Shown: positions 33,356 to 41,385 of the stretch, piece after piece | Position numbering within the stretch: position 1 is the stretch's first letter | Layout of the letters: every line of letters starts with the position of its first letter | Assembly: GCA_934548045.1 (NCBI GenBank) | Contig: CAKTEM010000004.1 | Span: 1-64,000, forward strand | Length of the DNA stretch: 64,000 nucleotides | Direction: 5' to 3' | DNA from: an uncultured Faecalibacterium sp. | Lineage (GTDB): Bacteria; Bacillota; Clostridia; Oscillospirales; Ruminococcaceae | Notes under the pieces: generated by a model | Database searches by the model: none | Seen by the model: the letters and a program-made list of their open reading frames with translations, nothing else | Told to the model about the DNA's origin: nothing | Made by a program: the position numbers and the translations under genes

Positions 33356-34372
33356 ATGAAATTGATTCGGACAGAAGATGCCGTCGGACAGGTGCTTTGC
33401 CACGACATCACCCAGATTATTCCGGGCGAGTTCAAGGGGGCCAAGTTCCGCAAGGGGCATATCGTTCAGCCGGAGGATATCCCGGTCTTGCTCAGCATCG
33501 GCAAGGAAAATCTCTATGTCTGGGAGAAAAAGCCCGGCATCCTCCACGAAGACGAGGCTGCTGCTCTGCTGTACAAGGCTGCGGCCGGCAAGAACATCCA
33601 CGGCACCGAGCCGAAAGAGGGCAAAATCGAGCTGATTGCCGACTGCGACGGCCTGTTAAAAATCAACCGCAAGGCTCTGCTGGCTGTCAACCGGACGCCC
33701 CAGATGATGATCGCAACCGTCCACGGCGATCTGCCGGTCAAAAAGGGCGCGAAGCTGGCCGGAACACGAATCATTCCCCTCGTCATCGAGCAGGAGAAGA
33801 TGGACGCCATGCAGGCGGCGGCAGGTCCGGAACCGATTTTGAACGTTTTGCCGTTTCATCAGAAAAAATTTGCAATCATCACGACCGGCAGCGAGGTCTT
33901 CAAAGGCCGTATCGAGGACAAGTTTACCCCGATTCTGGTCGGCAAGCTGGCCGAGTACGGCTGTGAGATGAGCTATCATAGGGTTTGCGACGACGACCCG
34001 GCCGGTATTACGGCGGCGATTCTGGAAGCAAAAGCGGCAGGATGCGAGCTGATTTTCACCACCGGCGGCATGAGCGTTGACCCGGATGACCGGACGCCGC
34101 TTGCCATCAAGAACACGGGTGCAGAAATCATCACCTATGGCGCACCGGTGCTTCCGGGTGCGATGTTCCTCGTGAGTTATCTGGACGGCGTGCCGGTCTG
34201 CGGTCTGCCGGGCTGTGTGATGTACGCAAAACGGACGATTTTTGATCTGCTGCTGCCCCGTCTGCTGGCCGATGACCCCATCACAGCGGATGATATAGCA
34301 TCTCTTGGCGAGGGTGGTCTCTGCCTTGGCTGTGCAGAGTGCCACTGGCCGAATTGTGGGTTTGGACATTAA
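33356..34372 (+). CDS. Molybdopterin-binding protein with MoaB/Mog domain and Cys-rich C-terminus
   Basis: 338 residues. The C-terminal half carries the molybdopterin-binding fold shared by MogA and MoeA (FAIITTGSEVFKGRIEDKFTPIL, FTTGGMSVDPDDRTP, VPVCGLPGCVMYAKRTIFDLLLP). The N-terminal part (EDAVGQVLCHDITQIIPGEFKG) resembles MoeA-like domain starts. The end CLGCAECHWPNC has four cysteines spaced like a metal site, a feature of Clostridia proteins of this type linked to molybdenum enzymes. It probably helps insert metal into molybdopterin or hands cofactor to an enzyme. GGAGGAG precedes the ATG. First gene of the cluster. Confidence 0.8.
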   Translation: MKLIRTEDAVGQVLCHDITQIIPGEFKGAKFRKGHIVQPEDIPVLLSIGKENLYVWEKKPGILHEDEAAALLYKAAAGKNIHGTEPKEGKIELIADCDGLLKINRKALLAVNRTPQMMIATVHGDLPVKKGAKLAGTRIIPLVIEQEKMDAMQAAAGPEPILNVLPFHQKKFAIITTGSEVFKGRIEDKFTPILVGKLAEYGCEMSYHRVCDDDPAGITAAILEAKAAGCELIFTTGGMSVDPDDRTPLAIKNTGAEIITYGAPVLPGAMFLVSYLDGVPVCGLPGCVMYAKRTIFDLLLPRLLADDPITADDIASLGEGGLCLGCAECHWPNCGFGH

Positions 34373-34376
34373 ATAG

Positions 34377-34475
34377 CCCTCTCAGGCTGCGATGCAGCCA
34401 GCTCTTCCAAAGGGAGAGCCATTGGCAGGCCGGTCAAATTTCAGCGTAGAACAAGAAACATCCGGGCCTTGCTGT
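34377..34475 (+). repeat. Interspersed repeat, copy C
   Basis: Begins CCCTCTCAGGCTGC four bases after the preceding stop. It contains a small hairpin GGCTGC-GAT-GCAGCC, then CTCTTCC-AAA-GGGAGAG, CCATTGGCAGGCCGG, and ends CCGGGCCTTGCTGT. It matches copy B (37857) for about 100 bases. Confidence 0.8.
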
Positions 34476-34495
34476 ATAGAAAAAATGGAGATAAG

Positions 34496-34993
34496 ATGAG
34501 CAAAAACGAGTTGACCCATTTCGATACAAACGGCAACGCCGTGATGGTGGACGTGAGCGAAAAGCCGGTGACGGCACGGGAAGCGACCGCCCACGGCATC
34601 ATCACGATGAACGCCGAAGCTTTTGCCGCCATCCGGGATGGCACGGCGAAAAAGGGTGACGTGCTGGGCGTGGCACGCATTGCCGGCATTATGGCGACCA
34701 AGCGCACCAGCGAGCTGATCCCTCTCTGCCATCCGCTGCCGCTGAGCAAAGTTTCGGTCGAGTTCACGCTGAACGAAGAGCGGCAGGCCGTCGAAGCCCT
34801 CTGCACGGTCAAAACCACCGGCGTGACCGGCGTCGAGATGGAAGCCCTGACCGGCGTGTCGACTGCCTTGTTGACGATTTACGACATGTGCAAGGCCGTC
34901 GATAAGGGGATGGAGCTGGGCGAGATTCACCTTGTGAAAAAGAGCGGCGGCAAAAGCGGCCTTTACATCCGGGCGGAGGGCGGCTATGTTTGA
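34496..34993 (+). CDS. moaC: Cyclic pyranopterin monophosphate synthase MoaC
   Basis: 165 residues. Together with MoaA it makes cyclic pyranopterin monophosphate, the first intermediate of molybdenum cofactor. Family motifs: MVDVSEKPVTAREATAHG, VLGVARIAGIMATKRTSELIPLCHPLPL, KTTGVTGVEMEALTGVSTALLTIYDMCKA and the catalytic Lys in HLVKKSGGKSG. The ATG at 34496 has TGGAGAT upstream; a longer frame to 34469 has no site. It overlaps the moaA start by 8 bases, so translation is coupled. Confidence 0.96.
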   Translation: MSKNELTHFDTNGNAVMVDVSEKPVTAREATAHGIITMNAEAFAAIRDGTAKKGDVLGVARIAGIMATKRTSELIPLCHPLPLSKVSVEFTLNEERQAVEALCTVKTTGVTGVEMEALTGVSTALLTIYDMCKAVDKGMELGEIHLVKKSGGKSGLYIRAEGGYV

Positions 34994-35960
34994 CCGTTGT
35001 GGGCGCAACATCCGGTATCTCCGGCTGTCCGTCACCGACCGGTGCAATCTGCGCTGTCGGTACTGTATGCCGGACGGCATCGAAAAACAGCCGCACGACG
35101 AGATTTTATCGTATGAAGAGTTCCTGCGTCTGGCCGGGCTGTTCGCACAGTGCGGCGTGGACACTGTCCGGGTGACCGGCGGCGAACCGCTGGTGCGGAA
35201 AGGCGTGGAACAGCTGGTTTCCGGACTGAAAGCGACGCCCGGAATCCGCCATGTGGCGTTGACGACCAACGGCGTTCTGCTGAAAGAAAAGCTGCCTGCT
35301 CTGCTTGCCGCCGGGCTGGACAGCGTGAACATCAGTCTGGATACGCTTTCGCCTGAGACGTTTCAGAAAATCACAGCACGGGATGAATTTTCGGCCGTTC
35401 AGCAGGGCATCCGGGCGGCACTGAAAAGCGGCATCCCGGTCAAGCTGAACTGTGTGCCGCAGGTCGGAGTCAACGAGGGCGAGCTGGAACAGCTGGCGGC
35501 ACTGGCTGAGAAAACGCCGCTGGAAGTGCGGTTCATCGAGATGATGCCCATCGGCTACGGCGCGGTGATGCCCTGCCTGTCGGCTCCGGAAGTGCTGGCC
35601 CGGCTGAAACGCCGTTGGCCGGAACTGGAACCACAGCCGAAAAAAATTTCAGAGATTGCGCTCGGCCCGGCAGTTTATTATAATGTGCCGGGATGGAAGG
35701 GCAGTGTCGGCATCATCGCGGCCGTGCATGGAAAGTTCTGCTCGACCTGCAACCGCGTCCGGCTGACGAGTCAGGGCTTTCTACGCCCCTGCCTTGCCAG
35801 TGAGACGGGTTGTGACCTGCGCGCTCTGCTGAGAAGCGGCGCATCGGATGCCGAACTGCTGGAAAAAATTCGCGCGGTGATCTGGGAAAAGCCGCTGGAA
35901 CATCATTTTGGAGAGAGCGGCCGTCCTGCGACCCGTGGGATGTACCGCATCGGAGGGTAA
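34986..35960 (+). CDS. moaA: GTP 3',8-cyclase MoaA (radical SAM)
   Basis: 324 residues. Radical SAM enzyme that converts GTP to the precursor used by MoaC. The N-terminal 4Fe-4S site is C20, C24, C27 (TDRCNLRCRYCMPDG). The SAM-binding GGEP is in RVTGGEPLVRKG, and NISLDTLSPETFQKIT is typical of MoaA. The second C-terminal cluster ligands lie in CSTCNRVRLTSQGFLRPC. It starts inside the end of moaC and is 2 bases from the next gene. Complete and of usual length. Confidence 0.97.
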   Translation: MFDRCGRNIRYLRLSVTDRCNLRCRYCMPDGIEKQPHDEILSYEEFLRLAGLFAQCGVDTVRVTGGEPLVRKGVEQLVSGLKATPGIRHVALTTNGVLLKEKLPALLAAGLDSVNISLDTLSPETFQKITARDEFSAVQQGIRAALKSGIPVKLNCVPQVGVNEGELEQLAALAEKTPLEVRFIEMMPIGYGAVMPCLSAPEVLARLKRRWPELEPQPKKISEIALGPAVYYNVPGWKGSVGIIAAVHGKFCSTCNRVRLTSQGFLRPCLASETGCDLRALLRSGASDAELLEKIRAVIWEKPLEHHFGESGRPATRGMYRIGG

Positions 35961-35962
35961 CT

Positions 35963-36895
35963 ATGGGAAAGCTTCTGGCGATATGCACCAGCCCGAAACG
36001 GGGAACCATCAAAACGGAAGTGCCATCGGCAAAACTGACCGTTGAGTGGGGCATTTTGACGGATGCCCACGGCGGAAACTGGCACCGGCAGGTCAGCCTG
36101 CTGAGTGCGGAAAAAATCGAGGAATTCCGGAAAAAGGTCTGGGTCGATTACGGGGCGTTCGGCGAGAATCTGGTCGTGTCCGGGTTCGATTTCCGGAGCC
36201 TGCCCGTGACGAGCCGGTTCGCTATCGGCGATGTCATTCTGGAAATGACCCAGATTGGCAAGGAGTGCCACAACGACTGCGTCATCAAACAGCAGACCGG
36301 CGAGTGCATCATGCCCCGGGAGGGCGTGTTTGCCCGAGTGGTGCAGGGCGGTGAGATCCACGTCGGCGACGAAGTGACCCTTCTGCCGCCGCTGGAACAT
36401 CCGCCGCTCCGGGCGGCCGTCATCACCCTGTCCGACAAGGGTTCCCGTGGCGAACGGGAGGACAAGAGCGGCCCTCTGGCGGCAGAGATGCTGACTGAGG
36501 CAGGGTACAAGGTCGAAGAGACGCTGATTTTACCCGATGAGGAAGCTGCGCTGAAAGCTCAGCTCATCCGTCTGGCCGATGGCCGACAGCTGAACCTCAT
36601 CGTGACGACCGGCGGCACCGGTTTCTCGCCGAGGGATATCACCCCGGAGGCGACGATGGCCGTCGCGACCCGGAACGCGCCCGGCATTGCCGAGGCCATG
36701 CGGTATCACAGTCTGAGCATCACGCCGAGGGGGATGCTCAGCCGGGCGGCAAGTGTCCTGCGAGGAAAGACCCTTATCGTCAATCTGCCGGGCAGTCCGA
36801 AAGCGGTCCGGGAAAATCTGGAATACATTCTCCCCAGTCTGGAACATGGTGTGCGCATCGCGGCCGGGCTGGACGGCGAGTGTGCGCGAAAATAA
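35963..36895 (+). CDS. MOSC domain fused to molybdopterin adenylyltransferase (MogA/MoaB)
   Basis: 310 residues with two domains. Residues 1-150 are a MOSC domain (GAFGENLVVSGFDFRSLP, IGKECHNDCVIKQQTGECIM), a fold linked to sulfur handling for molybdenum cofactor. Residues 155-310 are a MogA/MoaB domain (AAVITLSDKGSRGEREDKSGP, LIVTTGGTGFSPRDITPEAT, LIVNLPGSPKAVRENLEYIL), which adenylates molybdopterin before metal insertion. Fused MOSC-MogA proteins occur in Clostridia. GGAGGG overlaps the end of moaA. It supplies the activation step between MoaA/C and the MoeA-like protein of this cluster. Confidence 0.9.
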   Translation: MGKLLAICTSPKRGTIKTEVPSAKLTVEWGILTDAHGGNWHRQVSLLSAEKIEEFRKKVWVDYGAFGENLVVSGFDFRSLPVTSRFAIGDVILEMTQIGKECHNDCVIKQQTGECIMPREGVFARVVQGGEIHVGDEVTLLPPLEHPPLRAAVITLSDKGSRGEREDKSGPLAAEMLTEAGYKVEETLILPDEEAALKAQLIRLADGRQLNLIVTTGGTGFSPRDITPEATMAVATRNAPGIAEAMRYHSLSITPRGMLSRAASVLRGKTLIVNLPGSPKAVRENLEYILPSLEHGVRIAAGLDGECARK

Positions 36896-36902
36896 GTTTT
36901 TG

Positions 36903-36921
36903 AGGTGGGCGGCACCTTTTT
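36903..36921 (+). terminator. Weak hairpin between moa and mod genes
   Basis: AGGTG-GGCGG-CACCT followed by TTTTG, eight bases after the stop. The 5-bp stem is short, so it may only reduce read-through into modA. Confidence 0.4.
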
Positions 36922-36968
36922 GTACCGTGGGAAACGTATAAAAACCATTGCAAACAGGAGAAAAAACA

Positions 36969-37856
36969 ATGAAAGCAAATCTGATTTCCCGTCGCAGTTT
37001 CATGCTGGCCGCTGGTGTGGCTGGTGCCGCTGCACTGACTGCCTGCGGCGGTTTCAGCAGCTCCGCAAGCACCGCGTCTTCTGCGGCAAGCTCCGAAGCA
37101 GCTTCCGCAAGCGCAGGCGAGAGCGTCGAGCTGATCGTCTTTGCAGCTGCATCCCTGACTGAAACCCTGAACGCCATCGCCGAGACCTATACCGCCGAGC
37201 ATCCGGAAGTGACCTTCAGCTTCAACTTCGATTCCTCCGGAACCCTCAAGACCCAGATCGAGGAGGGCGCAGACTGCGACCTGTTCATCTCTGCCGGTCA
37301 GAAGCAGATGAACCAGCTGGATATCACCGCATCCAGCGATGTCAACACCGACGGCCTCGACTTCGTGGACAGCGACAGCCGCGTGGACCTGCTGGAAAAC
37401 AAGGTCGTTCTCTGCATTCCCGAGGGCGGCGACAAGGGCATCGACAGCTTTGACACTCTGGCCGAGCATCTGAAAGCGGAAGACATCCTCTTCTGCATGG
37501 GCAACAGCGATGTTCCGGTCGGCCAGTACACCCAGAAGATCCTTGCTTACTACGACCTCGACGAAGCAGCTCTGGCCGCAGCTGGTGTCATCACATACGG
37601 CTCCAACGTCAAGGAAGTCACCACGCAGGTCAGCGAGGCTAGCGTCGACGCCGGTGTCGTCTACTGCACCGATGCCTTCAGCGCAGGCCTGACCGTCGTG
37701 GACGAAGCCACCGCTGAGATGTGCGGTCAGGTTATCTACCCGGCAGCTGTCATGAAGAACGCTCCCCATGCAGACGCTGCAAAAGAGTTTCTCGCATACC
37801 TCCAGACCTCTGAGGCAGGCGACGTCTTCGCAAGCGTCGGCTTTACCGCAGTATAA
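36969..37856 (+). CDS. modA: Molybdate-binding lipoprotein ModA
   Basis: 295 residues. The N-terminus MKANLISRRSFMLAAGVAGAAALTACGG has a lipobox (LTAC), then a Ser/Ala linker. The ModA fold shows LIVFAAASLTETLNAIAETY, VTFSFNFDSSGTLKTQIEEGADCDLFISAG and a late YPAAVMKNAPHADAAKEFLAYLQT, as in molybdate/tungstate-binding proteins. ACAGGAG precedes the ATG; the frame extends to 36948 without a better site. It delivers oxyanion to ModBC. Molybdate versus tungstate cannot be told from sequence alone. Confidence 0.93.
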   Translation: MKANLISRRSFMLAAGVAGAAALTACGGFSSSASTASSAASSEAASASAGESVELIVFAAASLTETLNAIAETYTAEHPEVTFSFNFDSSGTLKTQIEEGADCDLFISAGQKQMNQLDITASSDVNTDGLDFVDSDSRVDLLENKVVLCIPEGGDKGIDSFDTLAEHLKAEDILFCMGNSDVPVGQYTQKILAYYDLDEAALAAAGVITYGSNVKEVTTQVSEASVDAGVVYCTDAFSAGLTVVDEATAEMCGQVIYPAAVMKNAPHADAAKEFLAYLQTSEAGDVFASVGFTAV

Positions 37857-37957
37857 CCCTCTCAGTCTCGCTTCGCTCGCCAGCTCTCCCAAAGGGAGAG
37901 CCATTGGCAGGTCGGGCAGGTTTTGCGTAATGGACGGAAAATGCCGGGCCTTGCTGT
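37857..37957 (+). repeat. Interspersed repeat, copy B
   Basis: Begins immediately after the modA stop codon (CCCTCTCAGTCTCG), with the perfect hairpin GCTCTCCC-AAA-GGGAGAGC, CATTGGCAGGTCGGGCAGG, and ends CCGGGCCTTGCTGT, 17 bases before the modB ATG. It matches copies C and A. Confidence 0.8.
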
Positions 37958-37974
37958 GAAACGAAAGGTTTAGT

Positions 37975-38649
37975 ATGGAGTGGTATCCTTTATTCAACAG
38001 CCTGCGCATCGCGCTCATCAGCTGCACGGCTGTGTTTTTCCTCGGCATCTTTGCCGCCTACTACATCGCCAAGCTTCCGCCGGCGGTGAAAGGCGTGCTG
38101 GATGTCGTGCTGACCCTGCCAATGGTGCTTCCGCCGACGGTCGTGGGCTATTTTCTGCTCCTTATCATGGGCGCAAAACGGCCGCTGGGCGTGTTTTTCA
38201 TGGAGCATTTTGGCATCAAGCTCGTCATGAACTGGTACAGCGCGATCTTCGCGTCCATTCTGGTGGCGTTTCCGCTCATGTACCGGACGGCGCGCGGTGC
38301 CTTCGAGAGCTTCGATGAGACGCTGGCATGGTCGGCACAGACGCTGGGTCAGTCGAACACTTGGATCTTCTGGCGCGTGCGGATGCCCTACTGTCGGCAG
38401 GGCATCCTTGCCGGAACGGTGCTGGCTTTTGCCCGTGCGCTGGGCGAGTACGGCGCGACCAGCATGGTGGCCGGTTACACGCCCGGCAAGACGGCGACCA
38501 TCGCGACCACGGTCTATCAGCTCTGGCGCACCAACGACGAGGCCGGTGCGATGTTCTGGGTGCTGGTGGATGTCGTCATCTCGATGGTGGTGCTGCTGGC
38601 CGTCAATATGCTGGAACGCCGCCAGAAAGAGGGGAGGGGCAGGCGATGA
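37975..38649 (+). CDS. modB: Molybdate ABC transporter permease ModB
   Basis: 224 residues with five to six membrane segments. FNSLRIALISCTAVFFLGIFAAYY at the start, LTLPMVLPPTVVGYFLLLIMG and the ATPase-contact loop ESFDETLAWSAQTLGQSNTWIFWRVRMP, then ARALGEYGATSMVAG, are typical of ModB/CysT permeases. Its last bases overlap the modC start (ATGA). It works with ModA and ModC. Confidence 0.95.
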   Translation: MEWYPLFNSLRIALISCTAVFFLGIFAAYYIAKLPPAVKGVLDVVLTLPMVLPPTVVGYFLLLIMGAKRPLGVFFMEHFGIKLVMNWYSAIFASILVAFPLMYRTARGAFESFDETLAWSAQTLGQSNTWIFWRVRMPYCRQGILAGTVLAFARALGEYGATSMVAGYTPGKTATIATTVYQLWRTNDEAGAMFWVLVDVVISMVVLLAVNMLERRQKEGRGRR

Positions 38650-39695
38650 GTCTGGAAGTATCCATCGAAAAGGTCTTTGACGGCTTTACCCTCCGCTCCG
38701 AATTCTCGGCTGGCAACACGGCCACGGCGATTCTCGGTGCATCTGGCTGTGGAAAAAGCATGACTCTGCGCTGTATTGCAGGCATCGTCCGGCCGGACAA
38801 GGGCAGAATTGTGCTGGACGGCCGCACCCTCTTCGACAGTGAGAAGGGGATAGACCTTCCGCCCCAGAAGCGCGGCGTGGGTCTGCTGTTCCAGAACTAC
38901 GCCCTGTTCCCGAACATGACCGTCGAGCAGAACGTCCTCTGCGGCCTGAAACAGGAGAAAAACGCGCAGAAACGCCGGGAAGCCTGTACGGAGATGCTCC
39001 GCGCAATGCGGCTGGAAAATTTGGCAAAACGGTTCCCGGCGGAACTTTCCGGCGGTCAGCAGCAGCGCACCGCGCTGGCACGAATTCTGGTCGGCAAGCC
39101 CGGTATCCTGATGCTGGATGAACCGTTCAGCGCGCTGGACAGCTACCTGCGCGAAGAGGTGGAGGGCGAGGTCGGAAACCTGCTGGCGTCCTTTGCCGGA
39201 ACGGCTCTTCTCGTGACCCACAACCGGGATGAGGCGTACCGTCTCTGCCCGGAGATGATCGTCATGGATAAGGGGCAGGTGCTTCGGGCCGGTACGACGA
39301 AAGAGGTATTCGTCGACCCTCGTACCTGCACAGCAGCACAGCTGACCGGATGCAAGAACATCCTGCCCTGTACCCGGGTCGATGCACATACCGTTCGTCT
39401 GTCTGGCTGGGAGAAGACGCTCCGTCTGGAAGCACTTGTACCGGAACACTGCACGGCGGTCGGCATCCGCGCGCATGATTTCACGCCCTGTGCACCGGAA
39501 TCAGAAAACGCTCTGCCAGTAAATGCCGTGTCTTCGAGTGAAAATCCGTTCGACTGGAACCTCATATGCGACGCGCCGGATGACTCCACACGTCTGTGGT
39601 GGAAGGTGTCGAAACCGACCCTGACCTCTCCACCGCCTGCGGCACCGCAGTTCCTCTCGGTAAAGCCGGAAAATATCATGCCGCTGCAAAAATAA
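38646..39695 (+). CDS. modC: Molybdate ABC transporter ATP-binding protein ModC
   Basis: 349 residues. Walker A ILGASGCGKSMTLRC (about 29-43), Q-loop LLFQNYALFPNMTVEQNV, signature LSGGQQQRTALARIL, Walker B ILMLDEPFSALDSYLRE, and H-loop THNRDEAYRL. The C-terminal 110 residues form the accessory domain usual in ModC-type ATPases. The ATG at 38646 overlaps the modB stop. Last gene of the molybdenum cluster; base composition drops sharply just after it. Confidence 0.95.
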   Translation: MSLEVSIEKVFDGFTLRSEFSAGNTATAILGASGCGKSMTLRCIAGIVRPDKGRIVLDGRTLFDSEKGIDLPPQKRGVGLLFQNYALFPNMTVEQNVLCGLKQEKNAQKRREACTEMLRAMRLENLAKRFPAELSGGQQQRTALARILVGKPGILMLDEPFSALDSYLREEVEGEVGNLLASFAGTALLVTHNRDEAYRLCPEMIVMDKGQVLRAGTTKEVFVDPRTCTAAQLTGCKNILPCTRVDAHTVRLSGWEKTLRLEALVPEHCTAVGIRAHDFTPCAPESENALPVNAVSSSENPFDWNLICDAPDDSTRLWWKVSKPTLTSPPPAAPQFLSVKPENIMPLQK

Positions 39696-39705
39696 AACCA
39701 ATGCG

Positions 39706-39783
39706 TCAAGCAGATTCGTTTGATTTTTAGGATATCAAATGAATTTGCTTGATTTTTTTAAAATCAAATGAATTTGTTTGACT
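39706..39783 (+). repeat. Three 20-base direct repeats with exact 29-base spacing
   Basis: Copies at 39706-39725 (TCAAGCAGATTCGTTTGATT), 39735-39754 (TCAAATGAATTTGCTTGATT) and 39764-39783 (TCAAATGAATTTGTTTGACT). Copies 2 and 3 contain the partial palindrome CAAAT-GA-ATTTG. The end of copy 3 is the -35 box of the satD-like gene promoter. Confidence 0.85.
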
Positions 39784-39806
39784 TTCTTGAAGGAAGACCA
39801 TATAAT
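39778..39806 (+). promoter_or_regulatory. Promoter of the SatD-DUF3307 pair
   Basis: TTGACT, 17-base spacer, TATAAT, the best sigma-A match in the window. Its -35 box is embedded in the third direct repeat. Confidence 0.85.
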
Positions 39807-39830
39807 GAAAGAGAAGGAAGGAGGACAAAC

Positions 39831-40511
39831 ATGGTGTATTTTGCAATCATCGGTGACATTATCGGCTCAAAAGATCTTGAAGACAGAGCTGAGGTGCAGC
39901 GCAAATTGAAAAATGTGCTGAAAGGAGTTAATCAGGACTATAAAGCTAACTTAGCATCTAATTTTTCCATTACGCTTGGGGATGAATTTCAGGGGTTGCT
40001 AAAAACGGCGGAAAATTTGATGGAGATCATGGATATTATTCGGTTCCAGATGTACCCGGTTGAGCTGCGGTTTGGAGTTGGAATTGGAGAAATGCGTACC
40101 GATGTGATCTATGAGAACAGTATGGGAAGTGACGGTCCGGCATATTGGGCGGCACGAGAAGCCATTTGCTTCGTCCATGACAAAGTTGATTATAGTATAT
40201 CTAAAATATATGTTCAGACATGGAAAGAGGACGCAGATGAAAAATCGAAAACCTTTGACAGTATTATCAATACGATATTGAAACTGTGTGGCCTTCAAGA
40301 ACAAAGCTGGACAGAATCACAAAGCGAATTTGTAAGAGCGGCGGTTTTGAAATACAGATATCAGCTTGACCGGTATTCTCAAAGAAAAATCGCACGAGAG
40401 ATGCAGATGTCCTCCCAATTGTTGAACAGCAAAATCAAAAACACAGGAATTATAACTTATATAGACTCAAAAAAACAGTTACAGATTGCGATGCAGAAAG
40501 AATGGAGATGA
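39831..40511 (+). CDS. SatD family protein
   Basis: 226 residues from the ATG at 39831, which has AAGGAGG upstream; the frame runs back to 39768 through the promoter. The start MVYFAIIGDIIGSKDLEDRAEVQRKL and ITLGDEFQGLLK are the SatD signature, and the family looks like a degenerate nucleotide-cyclase-like fold (FGVGIGEMRTD). The C-terminus has a helix-turn-helix (YSQRKIAREMQMSSQLLNSKIKN), so the protein may bind the direct repeats in front of it. SatD proteins are usually paired with a DUF3307 membrane protein, as here (5-base gap). AT-rich codon use unlike its neighbours points to horizontal transfer. Molecular function is not known. Confidence 0.82.
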   Translation: MVYFAIIGDIIGSKDLEDRAEVQRKLKNVLKGVNQDYKANLASNFSITLGDEFQGLLKTAENLMEIMDIIRFQMYPVELRFGVGIGEMRTDVIYENSMGSDGPAYWAAREAICFVHDKVDYSISKIYVQTWKEDADEKSKTFDSIINTILKLCGLQEQSWTESQSEFVRAAVLKYRYQLDRYSQRKIAREMQMSSQLLNSKIKNTGIITYIDSKKQLQIAMQKEWR

Positions 40512-40516
40512 TTTGA

Positions 40517-41272
40517 ATGGAAAGGAGAAGCCTCTTTATACTTTTGATGGGATGTCATCTTCTAGGAGATTACTACCTGCAAAATGAGGAGACCGCAGAG
40601 AAGAAAGTAACAAATTGGAAGTATTACATTAAGCATTGTCTGCAATATGCGATTCCATTTGCGGTGGTAACGGCGGCGGAGTACTTCTTTACAGGAACTT
40701 TTATCTGGAAATGGTTTCTGCTATGTGTGCTATTCCATGCAGGAATTGATTTTGCAAAAAGATGCTATGAAATGTCCCTTTTGAAGAAAAAATCTGCCAC
40801 GAATGATAGAAAAATAAAAAGTTATGCAGTAGATCAGATGGCACATTTTACATGCCTGGCAATAGCTGCATATTATTGCCATTTTCAAATTCCGAACGGG
40901 GCTGAAAAGTTTGTACAAATGATCCCTTATGGAGTGTATTTTCTGGGATTGGTAAAGCCTGCAAATGTTACCTTTAAAATTTTGTTTTCCCACTTTCAGA
41001 CAAAGACGAAAGAAAAGCAGTCAATGCTGATTTCAGAATCAAAGTCTGGAGCAGGAGCATGGATTGGAAATCTGGAGCGGCTGTTAAGTGGAACGCTGAT
41101 TTTGTTAGGGCAATTTTCTGCAGTAGGTTTGACAATGACAGCGAAGTCGATTGCTCGATACGATGAAATTGTAAAGAATCCAGCATTTGCAGAGTATTAT
41201 CTGATTGGCACGTTGTACAGTATTCTGTATACCGTTTTGCTGTATTGTATTATCTTTAAAGTACTGGTGTAA
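40517..41272 (+). CDS. DUF3307 membrane protein
   Basis: 251 residues with several hydrophobic segments (FILLMGCHLLGDYYLQNEE at the N-terminus, YAIPFAVVTAAEYFFTGTF, FLLCVLFHAGIDFAKRCYE, YLIGTLYSILYTVLLYCIIFKVLV at the end). The motif GCHLLGDYYLQ followed by a central HAGIDFAK is characteristic of DUF3307. Codon use is AT-rich like that of the SatD gene. The ribosome site GGAGATGA overlaps the SatD stop, so the two are coupled. The role is unknown; a membrane complex regulated by SatD is plausible. Confidence 0.8.
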   Translation: MERRSLFILLMGCHLLGDYYLQNEETAEKKVTNWKYYIKHCLQYAIPFAVVTAAEYFFTGTFIWKWFLLCVLFHAGIDFAKRCYEMSLLKKKSATNDRKIKSYAVDQMAHFTCLAIAAYYCHFQIPNGAEKFVQMIPYGVYFLGLVKPANVTFKILFSHFQTKTKEKQSMLISESKSGAGAWIGNLERLLSGTLILLGQFSAVGLTMTAKSIARYDEIVKNPAFAEYYLIGTLYSILYTVLLYCIIFKVLV

Positions 41273-41293
41273 GAAAAGGCTGTTAAAAAACAT

Positions 41294-41322
41294 TTTACAA
41301 ATCCCCAAAAGTATACTATAAT
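41294..41322 (+). promoter_or_regulatory. Promoter of the alanine/glycine symporter gene
   Basis: TTTACA, 17-base spacer, TATAAT, 63 bases before the GTG start. Confidence 0.75.
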
Positions 41323-41385
41323 AAAAAGGCTGTGGCGATGGGAGAAACACGCCGCAGAAAGTGAAATTTCCCGGGAGGAACGACT

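Noticed and set aside
39706..39783. CRISPR array
   Set aside because: Only three 20-base repeats with 9-base gaps, one of them used as a -35 box, and no cas genes. It fits an operator array instead.
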